Positions 38,562 to 48,372 of a DNA stretch of 64,000 nt are shown here, piece after piece. Below the pieces are notes generated by a model. That model saw nothing but the letters and a program-made list of their open reading frames with translations. It made no database searches and was not told the origin of the DNA. The stretch's first letter is position 1. Every line of letters begins with the position of its first letter. The stretch comes from Planctomycetia bacterium (GTDB taxonomy: Bacteria; Planctomycetota; UBA1135; GCA-002686595): NCBI GenBank assembly GCA_005799545.1, contig SYGM01000167.1:18661-82660 (forward strand). The letters are read 5' to 3'. The translations under genes were made by a program, and so were the position numbers.

Positions 38562-40640
38562 ATGGAGCACCTGCTGAAGGGACTGAACGAGGGGCAGCGT
38601 GCCGCCGTGCTCGCCACCGAAGGCCCGGTGCTTGTGCTCGCAGGTGCAGGGTCGGGAAAAACGCGCGTCATCACGCTGCGCACGGGGCATCTGCTGGAGC
38701 GTCGCGTCGCGCCCGAAAACATCCTGGCGATGACCTTCACCAAGAAGGCTGCAGGCGAGATGCGCGAGCGCATCGGTGCGCTCGTGGGCAAGGATCGCGC
38801 GGAGCTGCTGACGATCGGCACCTTCCACTCCTTCTGCGTCAAGCTGCTGCGCCACTACCACGAAGCGGCCGGATTGCCGCCCAACTTCACGATCTGCGAT
38901 GCCTCCGACCAGCTGAGCGCGGCGCGCGGGGCGCTGCGTGAGCTGCGCATCGGCGATGCCACGCTGCAGCCGGCGGCGCTGCAGGCGCGGATCTCGCTGC
39001 TCAAGAACAAGCTGGCCACGCCGGAGAGCGTGCTGGCGGGTGCTGGCGATGACCGCGACGAGCTGATCGGTCGCGCCTGGGCCAAGTACCAGGAGCATCT
39101 CGACCGCGCGCGGCTGGTTGACTTCGACGATCTGCTTCTGATGGCCTGCAGGCTGCTCAAGAAGGACGAGCGCGTCCGTCAGGAGCTGGAGCGCATCTTC
39201 CGCTATGTGATGGTGGATGAATACCAAGACACCAACGGACCGCAGTACGAGATCGTGCGGGCCATCGCCGGGCGTCACCAGAATCTGTGCGTTGTGGGCG
39301 ATGACGTCCAATCGATCTTTGGGTGGCGCGGCGCGGATGTCACCAAGATCCTCTCCTTTGAGAAGGACTTCCCCAAGGCCAAGGTCGTGCGGCTGGAAGT
39401 CAACTACCGCTCGACCGCGCCCATCCTGGAAGCCGCCAACCAGCTGATCGCGAACAATCCCAAGCGCCACGGCAAAGTGCTTCGCTCTGCGCAGGGCTCG
39501 GGCGAGCCGATTCGCTTCCTGCGCTCCGAGGATGAAGCCGGCGAGGCGGACTGGATTGCGCTCGACATCCTCGAGGGTGTGCGCAAGCGCATGTTCCATT
39601 ACATGGACTGTGCGATCCTGTTCCGCTCCAACACCCAGCCGCGCGTCTTTGAGCAGAGCTTTCGCACGCGCAACGTGCCCTACGTCCTAATCGGAGGCAT
39701 GAGCTTCTTCGATCGCAAGGAAGTGCGCGATGTGCTGGCGTATCTCAGGCTGGCGCAGAACCCGCTGGATGAGCCCTCGTTCCTGCGCGTGCTCAACTGT
39801 CCGCCGCGCGGCATCGGCAAGACCACCATCGAGAAGACGCTCGCCTTTGCCACCGAGCACGGCATCACCGTGCCGCAGGCCTTCGCACGCGCCAGCGAGA
39901 TCGGGGGACTCCCGCAGGCTGCGGTGGAGTCCGTGCACATCCTGCGCGACAAGCTGGCACGCTTCGGCAAGCAGGACCCGGGTCGTACGCTGGTGCACTG
40001 GATCCGTGAGCTGCTGGAGGCCGTCGACTATCGCTCCGAGGTCGACCGCGCATATCCCGATCCGAAGATGCGCGAAGACCGCTGGAATGCCGTGACCCAG
40101 GTGCTCGACATGGCCGAGAACCATGTGCGCCGGGGCAAGCAGCCCGGGCTGGCCTCGTTCCTCGAGGACCTGTCGCTTTCCGCCGAGGATGAGCGCGACG
40201 AGGGCGAGGGCCAGAAGAAGAACGCCGTGACTCTGATGACGGTGCACTCCTCCAAGGGCCTCGAGTTCCCGCGGGTCTATCTGGCGGGCGTAGAGGAGGG
40301 CATTCTGCCGCACCTGCGCTCCGTCGCCGAAGACACGGTCGAGGAAGAGCGCCGCCTGATGTATGTGGCCATCACGCGCGCGCAGAAGCACCTCACCGTC
40401 ACCTGGACCAAGTCACGCTCGAAGTACGGTACGCGCATCGAGAGCATGCCTTCGCGTTTCGTGTTCGAGATGCGTGGCGAGAAGCCTCCCAAGGGATGGC
40501 GCGCCGCCGGCATCGACGAGAAGGATGCCGAGCGCACGGAGCGCAGCGAAAAGGCCAAGGAGCGGAAGGCCAAGAACGAATCCAAGGCCGCTGCGAAGGC
40601 CACGACGCGCAAGCGCAAGCAGCGCCCTGCTGCCAGCTGA
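38562..40640 (+). CDS. UvrD/Rep/PcrA-family superfamily I DNA helicase
   Basis: LNEGQRAAVLATEGPVLVLAGAGSGKTRVIT; VDEYQDTNGPQYEIVRAIAG; GDDVQSIFGWRGA; TVHSSKGLEFPRVYLAGVEEG; EERRLMYVAITRA. Confidence 0.95.
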   Translation: MEHLLKGLNEGQRAAVLATEGPVLVLAGAGSGKTRVITLRTGHLLERRVAPENILAMTFTKKAAGEMRERIGALVGKDRAELLTIGTFHSFCVKLLRHYHEAAGLPPNFTICDASDQLSAARGALRELRIGDATLQPAALQARISLLKNKLATPESVLAGAGDDRDELIGRAWAKYQEHLDRARLVDFDDLLLMACRLLKKDERVRQELERIFRYVMVDEYQDTNGPQYEIVRAIAGRHQNLCVVGDDVQSIFGWRGADVTKILSFEKDFPKAKVVRLEVNYRSTAPILEAANQLIANNPKRHGKVLRSAQGSGEPIRFLRSEDEAGEADWIALDILEGVRKRMFHYMDCAILFRSNTQPRVFEQSFRTRNVPYVLIGGMSFFDRKEVRDVLAYLRLAQNPLDEPSFLRVLNCPPRGIGKTTIEKTLAFATEHGITVPQAFARASEIGGLPQAAVESVHILRDKLARFGKQDPGRTLVHWIRELLEAVDYRSEVDRAYPDPKMREDRWNAVTQVLDMAENHVRRGKQPGLASFLEDLSLSAEDERDEGEGQKKNAVTLMTVHSSKGLEFPRVYLAGVEEGILPHLRSVAEDTVEEERRLMYVAITRAQKHLTVTWTKSRSKYGTRIESMPSRFVFEMRGEKPPKGWRAAGIDEKDAERTERSEKAKERKAKNESKAAAKATTRKRKQRPAAS

Positions 40641-40652
40641 GCCGACGGCGAT

Positions 40653-41693
40653 CTAGCCCTGCTTGTCGTCGCCACCCTTGCGGCGCGAAGTTCGCAGGTG
40701 CGCTGCGCGCGCCCGCAGCTGTCCGCAGCCGCCATCGACATCCTGTCCCGCCGAACGCCGCAGCTTGGTGAGGATGCCGCGCGAGTGCAGATACCGCGCC
40801 ATCTCCCGTGCGCGCTCCAGGCCCGGGCGCCGCCACGGCATGCCCTCGACGCTGTTGTAGGGGATGAAGTTCATGACGGCATACTGCCCGCGCAGCAGCC
40901 GTTCGAGCGCCTCAAGCTCGTCGTCGCCGTCGTTGATGCCTTCGAGCAGGGTGTACTGGTACTGAATCGGATAACCGACTGTGCGTGAGTATTCCTGCGC
41001 GAGCGCCACCAGCTCCTCAGGCGCGATGCGCGGCGCTCTCGGCAGCAGCTCTTCGCGCAGCTGCGCCTTGGTGGTGTGCAGGGAAATCGCCAGCGCGGGT
41101 TTGACCGGTCCCTGCGGCAGGCGTTCGAAGACGCGCCGATCGCCCACGGTCGAGAAGACGAGGTTCTTGTGACCCAGTCCGCCCTCGGTGCCCAGCAGCG
41201 TGATCGCTGACATCACCTCATCGAGATTGTGGGCGGGTTCGCCCATTCCCATGAACACCACGCGGCGAACCCTGCGCATGCGGCGCGCCAAGGCGACCTG
41301 CGCCACGATCTCCATGTCTGTCAGCTGTCGGATCAGGCCCGACTTGCCGGTCATGCAGAACACGCAACCGACCGCACAACCCACCTGGGTCGAGACGCAC
41401 ACGCCATCGCGCAGGAGCAGCACGCTCTCGACTTCCTGACCATCCGCCAGCCGCACCAGCAGGCGCGCCGAGCCGTCTTCGCCGGGATGCTCGGAAATCA
41501 CGCTGGCTGCGCGGTTGAGTTCGGCCTGCAGCGCAGGCAGCTCGTCGCGCAGCGCGCCGGGAAAGCGCGCGTGGCCGCGCTCTGCGCTCTCATCGGGTGT
41601 TTTTCCGCGCACAAACGCTTCTACGAACAGGCGCTCCTGCTGGGTCTTGGCCCCCAGAGCCCGTAGTCGTTCCCGAAGCGCGGAGATGTGCAC
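40653..41693 (-). CDS. rlmN: 23S rRNA (adenine-C2)-methyltransferase RlmN-family radical SAM enzyme
   Basis: VSTQVGCAVGCVFCMTG (CxxxCxxC); VVFMGMGEPAHNLDEV; AISLHTT; GTG start. Confidence 0.9.
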   Translation of the reverse strand: MHISALRERLRALGAKTQQERLFVEAFVRGKTPDESAERGHARFPGALRDELPALQAELNRAASVISEHPGEDGSARLLVRLADGQEVESVLLLRDGVCVSTQVGCAVGCVFCMTGKSGLIRQLTDMEIVAQVALARRMRRVRRVVFMGMGEPAHNLDEVMSAITLLGTEGGLGHKNLVFSTVGDRRVFERLPQGPVKPALAISLHTTKAQLREELLPRAPRIAPEELVALAQEYSRTVGYPIQYQYTLLEGINDGDDELEALERLLRGQYAVMNFIPYNSVEGMPWRRPGLERAREMARYLHSRGILTKLRRSAGQDVDGGCGQLRARAAHLRTSRRKGGDDKQG

Positions 41694-41702
41694 GCCTCGA
41701 TT

Positions 41703-42071
41703 CTATCCGTTGGTCGCGCGGCCGACCCAGAGGCCGAGCGCGCCGCTGATCCAGGCCCCGACCATGGTTCCGGCCACATAGAGTGCAGCACTGAGGCGCA
41801 GACCGCTGTTCCAGAGCGCCAAGGTCTCGTGGTTGAAAGCCGAGTAGGTCGTGAAGCCGCCGAGCACTCCCGTCACGAGCAGGAGTTTCAGTTCCGGCGT
41901 GCTTGCGACGCGCGCTGTCGGGCTGGCAAGCAGCCATCCGATGGCGAACGAGCCGATCAGATTGACCACCAGCGTGCCCCAGGGAAACGCATCGGGCAGC
42001 ATCCGGACCACCAGGAAACGCGCCACGGCTCCCAACGCTCCCCCCAGAGCCACGAGCGCGATCATCTTCAT
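41703..42071 (-). CDS. crcB: Fluoride channel CrcB/FluC
   Basis: ALGGALGAVARFLV..PWGTLVVNLIGSFAIGWL..VTGVLGGFTTYSAFNHET. Confidence 0.93.
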   Translation of the reverse strand: MKMIALVALGGALGAVARFLVVRMLPDAFPWGTLVVNLIGSFAIGWLLASPTARVASTPELKLLLVTGVLGGFTTYSAFNHETLALWNSGLRLSAALYVAGTMVGAWISGALGLWVGRATNG

Positions 42072-42107
42072 CCGTGCGCCTTCATCCGTGCACCTTCATC
42101 AGTGAGT
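42066..42107 (-). repeat. Triplicated 14-bp tandem repeat at ldt/crcB junction generating overlapping mini-ORFs
   Basis: CTTCATCCGTGCGC / CTTCATCCGTGCAC / CTTCATCAGTGAGT (plus strand). Confidence 0.85.
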
Positions 42108-42935
42108 CAGCGCAACGCTGGTGCCTTCGAGCGCCAGATGGAACACGCGATCGATGTCGGGCTGCAGCATGCGCACGCAGCCGTGCGAGGCGGGCTTCTG
42201 GATCCAGTTGGCGCTGGGCTCGCCGGTGTAGCCGTGGAAGCCGATCCCGCTCTTGCCGATGCCATCCGAGGACAGCGCGATCCAGTAGCCGCCGAGGATG
42301 TTCTCGGGATCTCCGGCGGGAATGACCTTCCTGGTCTCGGGGTGCGTCCAGACCGGGTTCAGCACGCGCTTCTCGATTCTTGTGGCACCAGCCGGCGTGG
42401 GGGACTTCTCCGCGCCGAGCCCCACAGGCATCGTCGCCATGAGGAGCTCGCCGCCGCCCGGAGCCTTGCGCCAGACGAACATGCGGAAGAGATCGCGGCG
42501 CACTTCGATGCGCAGACTGCGGTCTGACAGGTCAATCAGCTTGAGCTTCTGACCGACACGCAGCTTGCGCTCGTCGAAGCCGGCGTTGAGGTAGCCCAGC
42601 ATTCCCGCGCCGATGCGGTGCGCAGCGGCGATCTTCGAGGGCAAATCACCCTTCTGGACGACATGAGTAACGATGCCCAGTTGCTCCGCGCCGGGGATGG
42701 CTTCGGGACTGAAGTACGCGCGGCGGCACCAGGGTTCCAGCGTGTCCGCCAGCAGCACCGCGCGACGCGGGTCGCTCTCCAGCAGTTTTGTGAGTTCTCC
42801 GCTGCCCTGCCGGACCAGCGCCGGGATCGCGGCCTTGTCGCGCGCGGCCTCGTCAAAGCGCTGCTGAAGGCTTTGCGCGGAAGCAGCGAGTGTGAGGAAC
42901 GGCACGCAGACCAGAAGCAGCAAGGCACGCAGCAT
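42099..42935 (-). CDS. L,D-transpeptidase (YkuD) with LysM-like domain
   Basis: HVVQKGDLPSKIAAAHRIGAGMLGYLNAGFDERKLRVGQKLKL (LysM); GFHGYTGEPSANWIQKPASHGCVRM (YkuD active site). Confidence 0.92.
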   Translation of the reverse strand: MLRALLLLVCVPFLTLAASAQSLQQRFDEAARDKAAIPALVRQGSGELTKLLESDPRRAVLLADTLEPWCRRAYFSPEAIPGAEQLGIVTHVVQKGDLPSKIAAAHRIGAGMLGYLNAGFDERKLRVGQKLKLIDLSDRSLRIEVRRDLFRMFVWRKAPGGGELLMATMPVGLGAEKSPTPAGATRIEKRVLNPVWTHPETRKVIPAGDPENILGGYWIALSSDGIGKSGIGFHGYTGEPSANWIQKPASHGCVRMLQPDIDRVFHLALEGTSVALTH

Positions 42936-42956
42936 GGGGCTGCGAGCCTAGAGGCC

Positions 42957-43508
42957 TCAGGCGTCCGATTCCAGCGGCCGAAAGCGGTGAATCGGTCCCG
43001 TGAAGGTGCCCCGGCCGGTGTCGACGATCAATTCGCCATCGCTCACGGTGACATGCCAGCGATTGTTGCGATCGAGCGTGGCCGCCAGTCGCGCCACCAG
43101 CTCCGGCTCAGGCACCACCGCCTCGATTTCCCCGGCCCTGTGGATGCGCATGCCCGCCCAGTTCTTCTCCAGCGCCTGCGGACTGCGATGAGGGAAGACC
43201 AGCACGCGGTCGGAGGCCTTCGAGGCCTTGTGGATGCGCTCCCCGGTCGGCAAGCCGATCTCCACCCACAGGCGGATGCGGCCGTGCGGGTCGCGCACGG
43301 ACAACGCCGGCTCCTCGGCCTGGCACAGTTCCGGTGCGATCACCAGTTCCAGCTCCCAGCACAGGCACCAGGCCAGCACGCGCGTCACGAGGTAGTCATC
43401 CGACTCGCTCTTGTGCTGCGCGAGCCGCAGCTCGAGCGATTCGTAGACGCCGCGGTCGGCATCGGCGAGCTCGAGCTCGAACTTGCGCAGCAACGAGCCT
43501 TGTGACAT
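42957..43508 (-). CDS. YaeQ family protein
   Basis: KFELELADADRGVYESLELRLAQHKSESDDYLVTRVLAWCL..WVEIGLPTGERIHKASKASDRVLVF. Confidence 0.92.
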   Translation of the reverse strand: MSQGSLLRKFELELADADRGVYESLELRLAQHKSESDDYLVTRVLAWCLCWELELVIAPELCQAEEPALSVRDPHGRIRLWVEIGLPTGERIHKASKASDRVLVFPHRSPQALEKNWAGMRIHRAGEIEAVVPEPELVARLAATLDRNNRWHVTVSDGELIVDTGRGTFTGPIHRFRPLESDA

Positions 43509-43514
43509 CGCGCA

Positions 43515-44168
43515 TCAGCCCTGCAGCAGGCGCAGCAGGGCTTCATCACCCTTCTCGCGCGCCAGATCGAGCGGTGTCTGCTCGAAATCGTTTTCCTGAA
43601 CCGGATTTGCGCCTGCGGTCAGCAGCACACGCGTCATGGCGTGATCGCCGTTGTTGACGGCCGCATGCAGCGCAGTCCAGCCGCCGTGCTGCGCAGCATG
43701 GACATTCACACCGCGCGCCAGCAGCAGCTCCATGATCTCCATGCTGCGGCTGGCGGCCGCGGAGTGAATGGCGCGCAGCTCCATGCCGTTGCGTGAAACC
43801 GCCTCCGGATCGGCGCCGCGCTCCAGCAGCAACACCGCCGTGTCCTTGGAGGCGAAGAAGCAGGCCAGCTGCAGCGGCGTGAAGCCATCGCCCTGAAAGG
43901 ACTCCGCAGCCGCCGCATCCGCATCCAGCAGCGGCCGCAGGCGACGAACATCGCCCAGAGCGGCGGCCGTGCAGACATCGATCGTCGGCGCGAGCCCCAT
44001 CAGCGTGTCGAGCGCATCGCCATTGTGGCGATACATGGCACGCAGGACCATCGAGACGCCCTGTTCGTCGCGCGCACTCGCCAGTTCCGGCTGCTCCTGC
44101 AGCAGCTCCTTGAGCCGTGTCGTGTTGCCCTGCTCGATCGCCTGCAACACGTCGTAATGGTGAGACAT
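43515..44168 (-). CDS. Ankyrin-repeat protein
   Basis: Repeats DGFTPLQLACFFASKDTAVLLLERGADPEAV, GWTALHAAVNNGDHAMTRVLLTAGANPVQ. Confidence 0.92.
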   Translation of the reverse strand: MSHHYDVLQAIEQGNTTRLKELLQEQPELASARDEQGVSMVLRAMYRHNGDALDTLMGLAPTIDVCTAAALGDVRRLRPLLDADAAAAESFQGDGFTPLQLACFFASKDTAVLLLERGADPEAVSRNGMELRAIHSAAASRSMEIMELLLARGVNVHAAQHGGWTALHAAVNNGDHAMTRVLLTAGANPVQENDFEQTPLDLAREKGDEALLRLLQG

Positions 44169-44173
44169 GCTCG

Positions 44174-45475
44174 TCAGATGTGGGGACGCGTGAGGTTCTT
44201 CTGTCCGCCGGGGATGGCCACGACGTTGTCTTCGATGCGGATGCCGCCATGCGAGGCAAGTCGGTCCACCAGCTTCCAGTCGATCATGCTGGTCTGCGAT
44301 CCGCTGCGGAACGGCCGCAGCAGCATCTCGATGAAGTAAACGCCGGGTTCGATCGTGAAGACCTGATTGGCTTCGATCGTGCGCGTCGTGCGCAGGTAGG
44401 GGAAGGACTTCGGCGGCGGCATCACGCCGCCCTCGGGAGCCGCCTGGCGGCCGCCGACGTCGTGCACCTGAACGCCGAGGAAGTGACCGATGCCGTGCGG
44501 GAAGAACGGGCCGGTCAGGCCCTCGGCCACAGCCTGAGCGCCGCCGACCTTGAGGATGCCGTGCTTGTGCAGCAGGTCCGCGATCTTGACGTGCGCCGCC
44601 TCATGGATGGCCAGATAGGGCAGCCCCGGCCGCACCATCTCGCACAGCTCGCGCTGCAGCTGGTCCATGCCGTGCAGCAAGTCCTGGAACAGAGTGTCTG
44701 CGCTGCGCGAGGTCCACGTGCGCGTGATGTCGCTGCCGTAACCGTTGTGCTTGGCGCCGCAGTCGATCAGCAGCACCTTGCCGTTGCGCTGCGTGCGCTT
44801 GCCGCAGTAGTGCAGGATCGCGCCGCGGTCATCGAGCGCCACGATCGTTTCGTAGGGCAGCTCGCGATCCGTGCAGCCCACCGCCTCCACGAAGGCATGG
44901 TGGATCTCCAGTTCCGAGCCGCCCTCAAGGAAGCACTGCCGCGCCGCGGCGTGACCGCGCGCGCCCGAGATCGTGGCCTGCTCAAGGCACGCGATCTCGT
45001 ACTCGGTCTTGTAGGCGCGGTCCCAGTCGAGACGCTTGACCAGCGCATCGGGATTGCACTGCTCTGCGGCGATGCCGCTGCCTGCGGGGTCGTCCCCGAT
45101 GTAGGCGGTGCGGCCCGACTTCTGGATCAGCTTCCAGGCCTTGCCCAGATCCGCCACCTCATGGAACTCGAAGGCCTCCAGCCAGAACGGATTGCCCAGC
45201 GGTGCCTGCTCGTACCAGTAGTCCTCGGGCCGCACGCGCACCAGCAGCGGGCGCTCGCCGGGCCGGATGTGCAGCAGGTGATGCGGCCCGTCCAGAGGCA
45301 CCCAGTGCGTGAAGTGCGGCGTCGTGCGGAAGGGAGCGTCCTGATCGTCCGCGAAGTAGGTGAAGGGCATGCCTGCCTGAATCACCATCCCGTCGAAGCC
45401 GGCAGCGGCGAGCGCCGCCTCGGCAGCGTGCTGCCGGGCGGCGATGTGGGACTTGTAGAGCGTCGCGGACGACAT
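44174..45475 (-). CDS. pepQ: M24-family Xaa-Pro dipeptidase
   Basis: LIDCGAKHNGYGSDITRTW; PFFPHGIGHFLGVQVHDVGG; VFTIEPGVYFI; GGIRIEDNVV: metal-ligand motifs of prolidase. Confidence 0.9.
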   Translation of the reverse strand: MSSATLYKSHIAARQHAAEAALAAAGFDGMVIQAGMPFTYFADDQDAPFRTTPHFTHWVPLDGPHHLLHIRPGERPLLVRVRPEDYWYEQAPLGNPFWLEAFEFHEVADLGKAWKLIQKSGRTAYIGDDPAGSGIAAEQCNPDALVKRLDWDRAYKTEYEIACLEQATISGARGHAAARQCFLEGGSELEIHHAFVEAVGCTDRELPYETIVALDDRGAILHYCGKRTQRNGKVLLIDCGAKHNGYGSDITRTWTSRSADTLFQDLLHGMDQLQRELCEMVRPGLPYLAIHEAAHVKIADLLHKHGILKVGGAQAVAEGLTGPFFPHGIGHFLGVQVHDVGGRQAAPEGGVMPPPKSFPYLRTTRTIEANQVFTIEPGVYFIEMLLRPFRSGSQTSMIDWKLVDRLASHGGIRIEDNVVAIPGGQKNLTRPHI

Positions 45476-45479
45476 GGGA

Positions 45480-46985
45480 TCACTTCACTCCGTGCATCAG
45501 CTTGTTGACCAGCGGGGAGAGCAGCGCCAAGGCGCCGCCCACGATCATGGTCATCCACACGATCGGCACGAAGGCCGCCTCGTAGCCTGCAAGCGCCTCT
45601 GCGCCGCCGGTGGCTCCCACGCTGGCTTCACCAGCAATCTTGGAGAACAAGCCGGCCGCATAGTTGGCCAGCGCGATCGAAACGAACCACGCGCCCATCA
45701 CCATGCCGGTGATTTGCGGCGGTGCGAGCTTGGTCACCATCGACAGACCCACGGGCGAGATGCACAGCTCACCGGTCGTGTGGATCAGGTACAGACCGGT
45801 CAGGAAGGTCCAAGGCACCTGTCCTTGAGCGTCCGCACCGCCGATGCCGGCCAGCAGCAGCATGAATCCCAGTCCGACCTGCAGCAGTCCCAGTCCGAAC
45901 TTCAGCGGGATCGAGGGGTTGAGGTTGCTGCGATCGAGCCACACCCACATTGCCGAGAAGATCGGGCCAAGCGCGACAATGAAGATGGCATTGACCGACT
46001 GGAACCACTCGAAAGGCATGACCCAGCTGCCCAGCTGCAGGTCGATGATGTGGTTCTGCGCGAAGAAGTTGAGCGAGTTACCCGCCTGTTCAAAGCTAGC
46101 CCAGAAGGCGATGTTGCAGGCCAGCAGCAGCAGCAGCGCGAACATGCGATGCCGGATCACGCGATCGCTGTTGAAGGCGATGTACAGGAGGTAGGCCACG
46201 ATGCCCACGCCAAGCGCCAGCAGGCTGTAGCCGACGAGATCCTTCTTCGACAGCAGGAAGTAGATCAGCGGCACGCAGACGATGCAGCCGATCGCGACCT
46301 GGATGATCGAGCCCATGCCTTCACGGCCCGCCGGGGGCAGGCCATGTCCGCGCAGGTGCTTGGCGCCCGCGCCGAAGACCACCAGGCCCAGCAGCATGCC
46401 GATGCCGGCCGCCATGAACCCGTAGCGGTAATCGGCCACTCCGTTCTCGCCGAACCGCACGGAAACCCACTGGCAGGCGATCGGCGCGAGGAAAGCCCCG
46501 AGGTTGATGCCCATGTAGAAGATGGTGAACCCGCCATCACGACGCGGATCGCCCTGCTTGTACAGCTTGCCGACCAGCGTGGAGATGTTGGGTTTGAACA
46601 GGCCGTTGCCGACCACCATCACCGCGAGGCCAAGCAGGAACATGTTCTGCGTCGGGACCAGCAAGCAGAATTCACCGATCGCCATCAGCAGGCCGCCCAG
46701 CAGGATCGAGCGCCGGTAGCCCAGGATCTTGTCCGCCACCGAACCTCCGAACACCCCCAGCGCATAGACCAGCGCGGTGAAGGCCCCGTAGGAGAGCGAG
46801 GCCTGATCCTGAGGCACGTTGAACTGCTGCACTACATACAGCGCCAGCAGCGCACGCATGCCGTAGTAGCAGAAGCGCTCCCACAGTTCGGCGAAGAACA
46901 GGACGAACAGTCCGGTGGGGTGCCCGAAGATCGTCGGGCCGTCATCTTGATACGAGTTGTCCGCAGCAGAGCCTTGGTCAGCCAT
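45480..46985 (-). CDS. POT/PTR-family peptide MFS transporter
   Basis: FGHPTGLFVLFFAELWERFCYYGMRALLALYV; FTIFYMGINLGAFLAPIACQWV; ELCISPVGLSMVTKLAP. Confidence 0.93.
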   Translation of the reverse strand: MADQGSAADNSYQDDGPTIFGHPTGLFVLFFAELWERFCYYGMRALLALYVVQQFNVPQDQASLSYGAFTALVYALGVFGGSVADKILGYRRSILLGGLLMAIGEFCLLVPTQNMFLLGLAVMVVGNGLFKPNISTLVGKLYKQGDPRRDGGFTIFYMGINLGAFLAPIACQWVSVRFGENGVADYRYGFMAAGIGMLLGLVVFGAGAKHLRGHGLPPAGREGMGSIIQVAIGCIVCVPLIYFLLSKKDLVGYSLLALGVGIVAYLLYIAFNSDRVIRHRMFALLLLLACNIAFWASFEQAGNSLNFFAQNHIIDLQLGSWVMPFEWFQSVNAIFIVALGPIFSAMWVWLDRSNLNPSIPLKFGLGLLQVGLGFMLLLAGIGGADAQGQVPWTFLTGLYLIHTTGELCISPVGLSMVTKLAPPQITGMVMGAWFVSIALANYAAGLFSKIAGEASVGATGGAEALAGYEAAFVPIVWMTMIVGGALALLSPLVNKLMHGVK

Positions 46986-47057
46986 GGCGCTCTTGGTCTC
47001 AGGGTGGGGGGGATGGACTCGAGAACAGGTGCACGATCCTACTCGACGATCCGGTGG

Positions 47058-48344
47058 TTATCGATCCGCGCCGGTTGATTCTCCGGGTGCCTCGGCGGTT
47101 CGGCGGCGGTGCTCGCGGCCCAGCCAGGCCGATACCGCGCACCAGGCCAGTCCCAGCGGCGCGGCGCAGGCGCTGATCAGGCCGAGGGGCAGGGCGAGAG
47201 CCTTGAACAGTGCGTCGAAGCTCCACACTCCGAGCTGATCGCCAAGCCGGTAGGCGAAGGTGTCGAGGAAGTTCTTGGACTTGTAGCGCGCCTCGCGGCC
47301 GACCTCGGTGAACAGCATTTCACGCGCGGGGCGGGTCAGCGCGTGCTGCAGGCCGCGCAGCGTCACCTGGATGGCGATCAGGACGGGCAGCACGGGGTGC
47401 AATGCGAGCAGTCCGAGTGCGGCAACGGCCGCGACGGGCTGGGCGAGGAGGGCGAAGCGGATACCCAGCCGACGGATCACGGCAGAGGTGAGAAACAGCT
47501 GCACCAGCAGAGTGGCTCCGTTGGTCCACATGTCGATGCGGGCGAACAGCGCCGTGCGCTCCAGCTTGTCAGGAGCTGCCTCGCGCACCAGCTGGGCCTG
47601 CTGCATGTAGAGAATCGTTCCAATGGCGGTCGCCAGCAGGACATGCAGGGCAACCCCGCGGAGGAACGGCGATCGACGCAGCAGCATCAGCCCATTCCAG
47701 ATGCCGCCTGCTTCCTCGTCTTCGGGACGCGGGCTCGGTGCGCGGGCAGGCGCAGGTCTGCGGCGCGCGATGGCCAGCATGCACCAGGTCGCGCCCTCCA
47801 GCAGTGCAACGGAGACCAGCAGCAGATTGGCGTGCTTGAGCTCAGCTGCCCAAGTGTGCGTGATCCAGCCGCCAAAGATGCCGCCGAGCGTGCCGCCGAC
47901 GGCGATCATGCCGAAGGTGCGCTTGGATTCCTCGAGCGTGTGAACCTCGGTCATGAAGGACCAGAAGACCGAGACCACGAAGACATTGAAGACGCTTACC
48001 CAGATGAAGAAGGCGGCGGCGAGCCACGCGGGCGGCTCGTCCTGACGGCTCCAGAGCCACGCGAACAGCAGCAATTGCAGTGCGAAGGCGCGGTTGACGA
48101 TCGGGATCAGTCGCTCGCGTGCAAAGCGGTTGACGAGCCAGCCGAAGAGCGGCGCGATCGCCAGCATCACGGCCAGCGTGCCGCTGAACAGCAGGGCCAG
48201 TCGCCGCGAATCGCCGCTGGTGCCCACGGTCTCCCGCAACGGCCGGAGGATGTAGTAGCTCGCCAGAAGCAGGAAGAAGTAGCCTGCGCCCAGAAGCAGG
48301 ATCGGCCACTCGCGGCGGCGCACGCTGGTGACAGCGCTCAGCAT
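47058..48344 (-). CDS. MFS-type / nucleotide-exchange-transporter-like membrane protein
   Basis: Polytopic; YYILRPLRETVGTSG, FGMIAVGGTLGGIFGG, FTEVGREARYKSKNFLDTFAYRLGDQLG resembles the NTP/NDP translocase-like group. Confidence 0.8.
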   Translation of the reverse strand: MLSAVTSVRRREWPILLLGAGYFFLLLASYYILRPLRETVGTSGDSRRLALLFSGTLAVMLAIAPLFGWLVNRFARERLIPIVNRAFALQLLLFAWLWSRQDEPPAWLAAAFFIWVSVFNVFVVSVFWSFMTEVHTLEESKRTFGMIAVGGTLGGIFGGWITHTWAAELKHANLLLVSVALLEGATWCMLAIARRRPAPARAPSPRPEDEEAGGIWNGLMLLRRSPFLRGVALHVLLATAIGTILYMQQAQLVREAAPDKLERTALFARIDMWTNGATLLVQLFLTSAVIRRLGIRFALLAQPVAAVAALGLLALHPVLPVLIAIQVTLRGLQHALTRPAREMLFTEVGREARYKSKNFLDTFAYRLGDQLGVWSFDALFKALALPLGLISACAAPLGLAWCAVSAWLGREHRRRTAEAPGESTGADR

Positions 48345-48372
48345 CGGCTGAAATGATGCGGGGAGTGGCCGC

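Noticed and set aside
42060-42110. Fluoride riboswitch upstream of crcB
   Set aside because: crcB follows ldt with only a short repeat between them; no space for a crcB-motif RNA.
45474-47078. 534-aa plus-strand ORF
   Set aside because: Antisense of the POT transporter; Gln/His/Arg-rich shadow frame.
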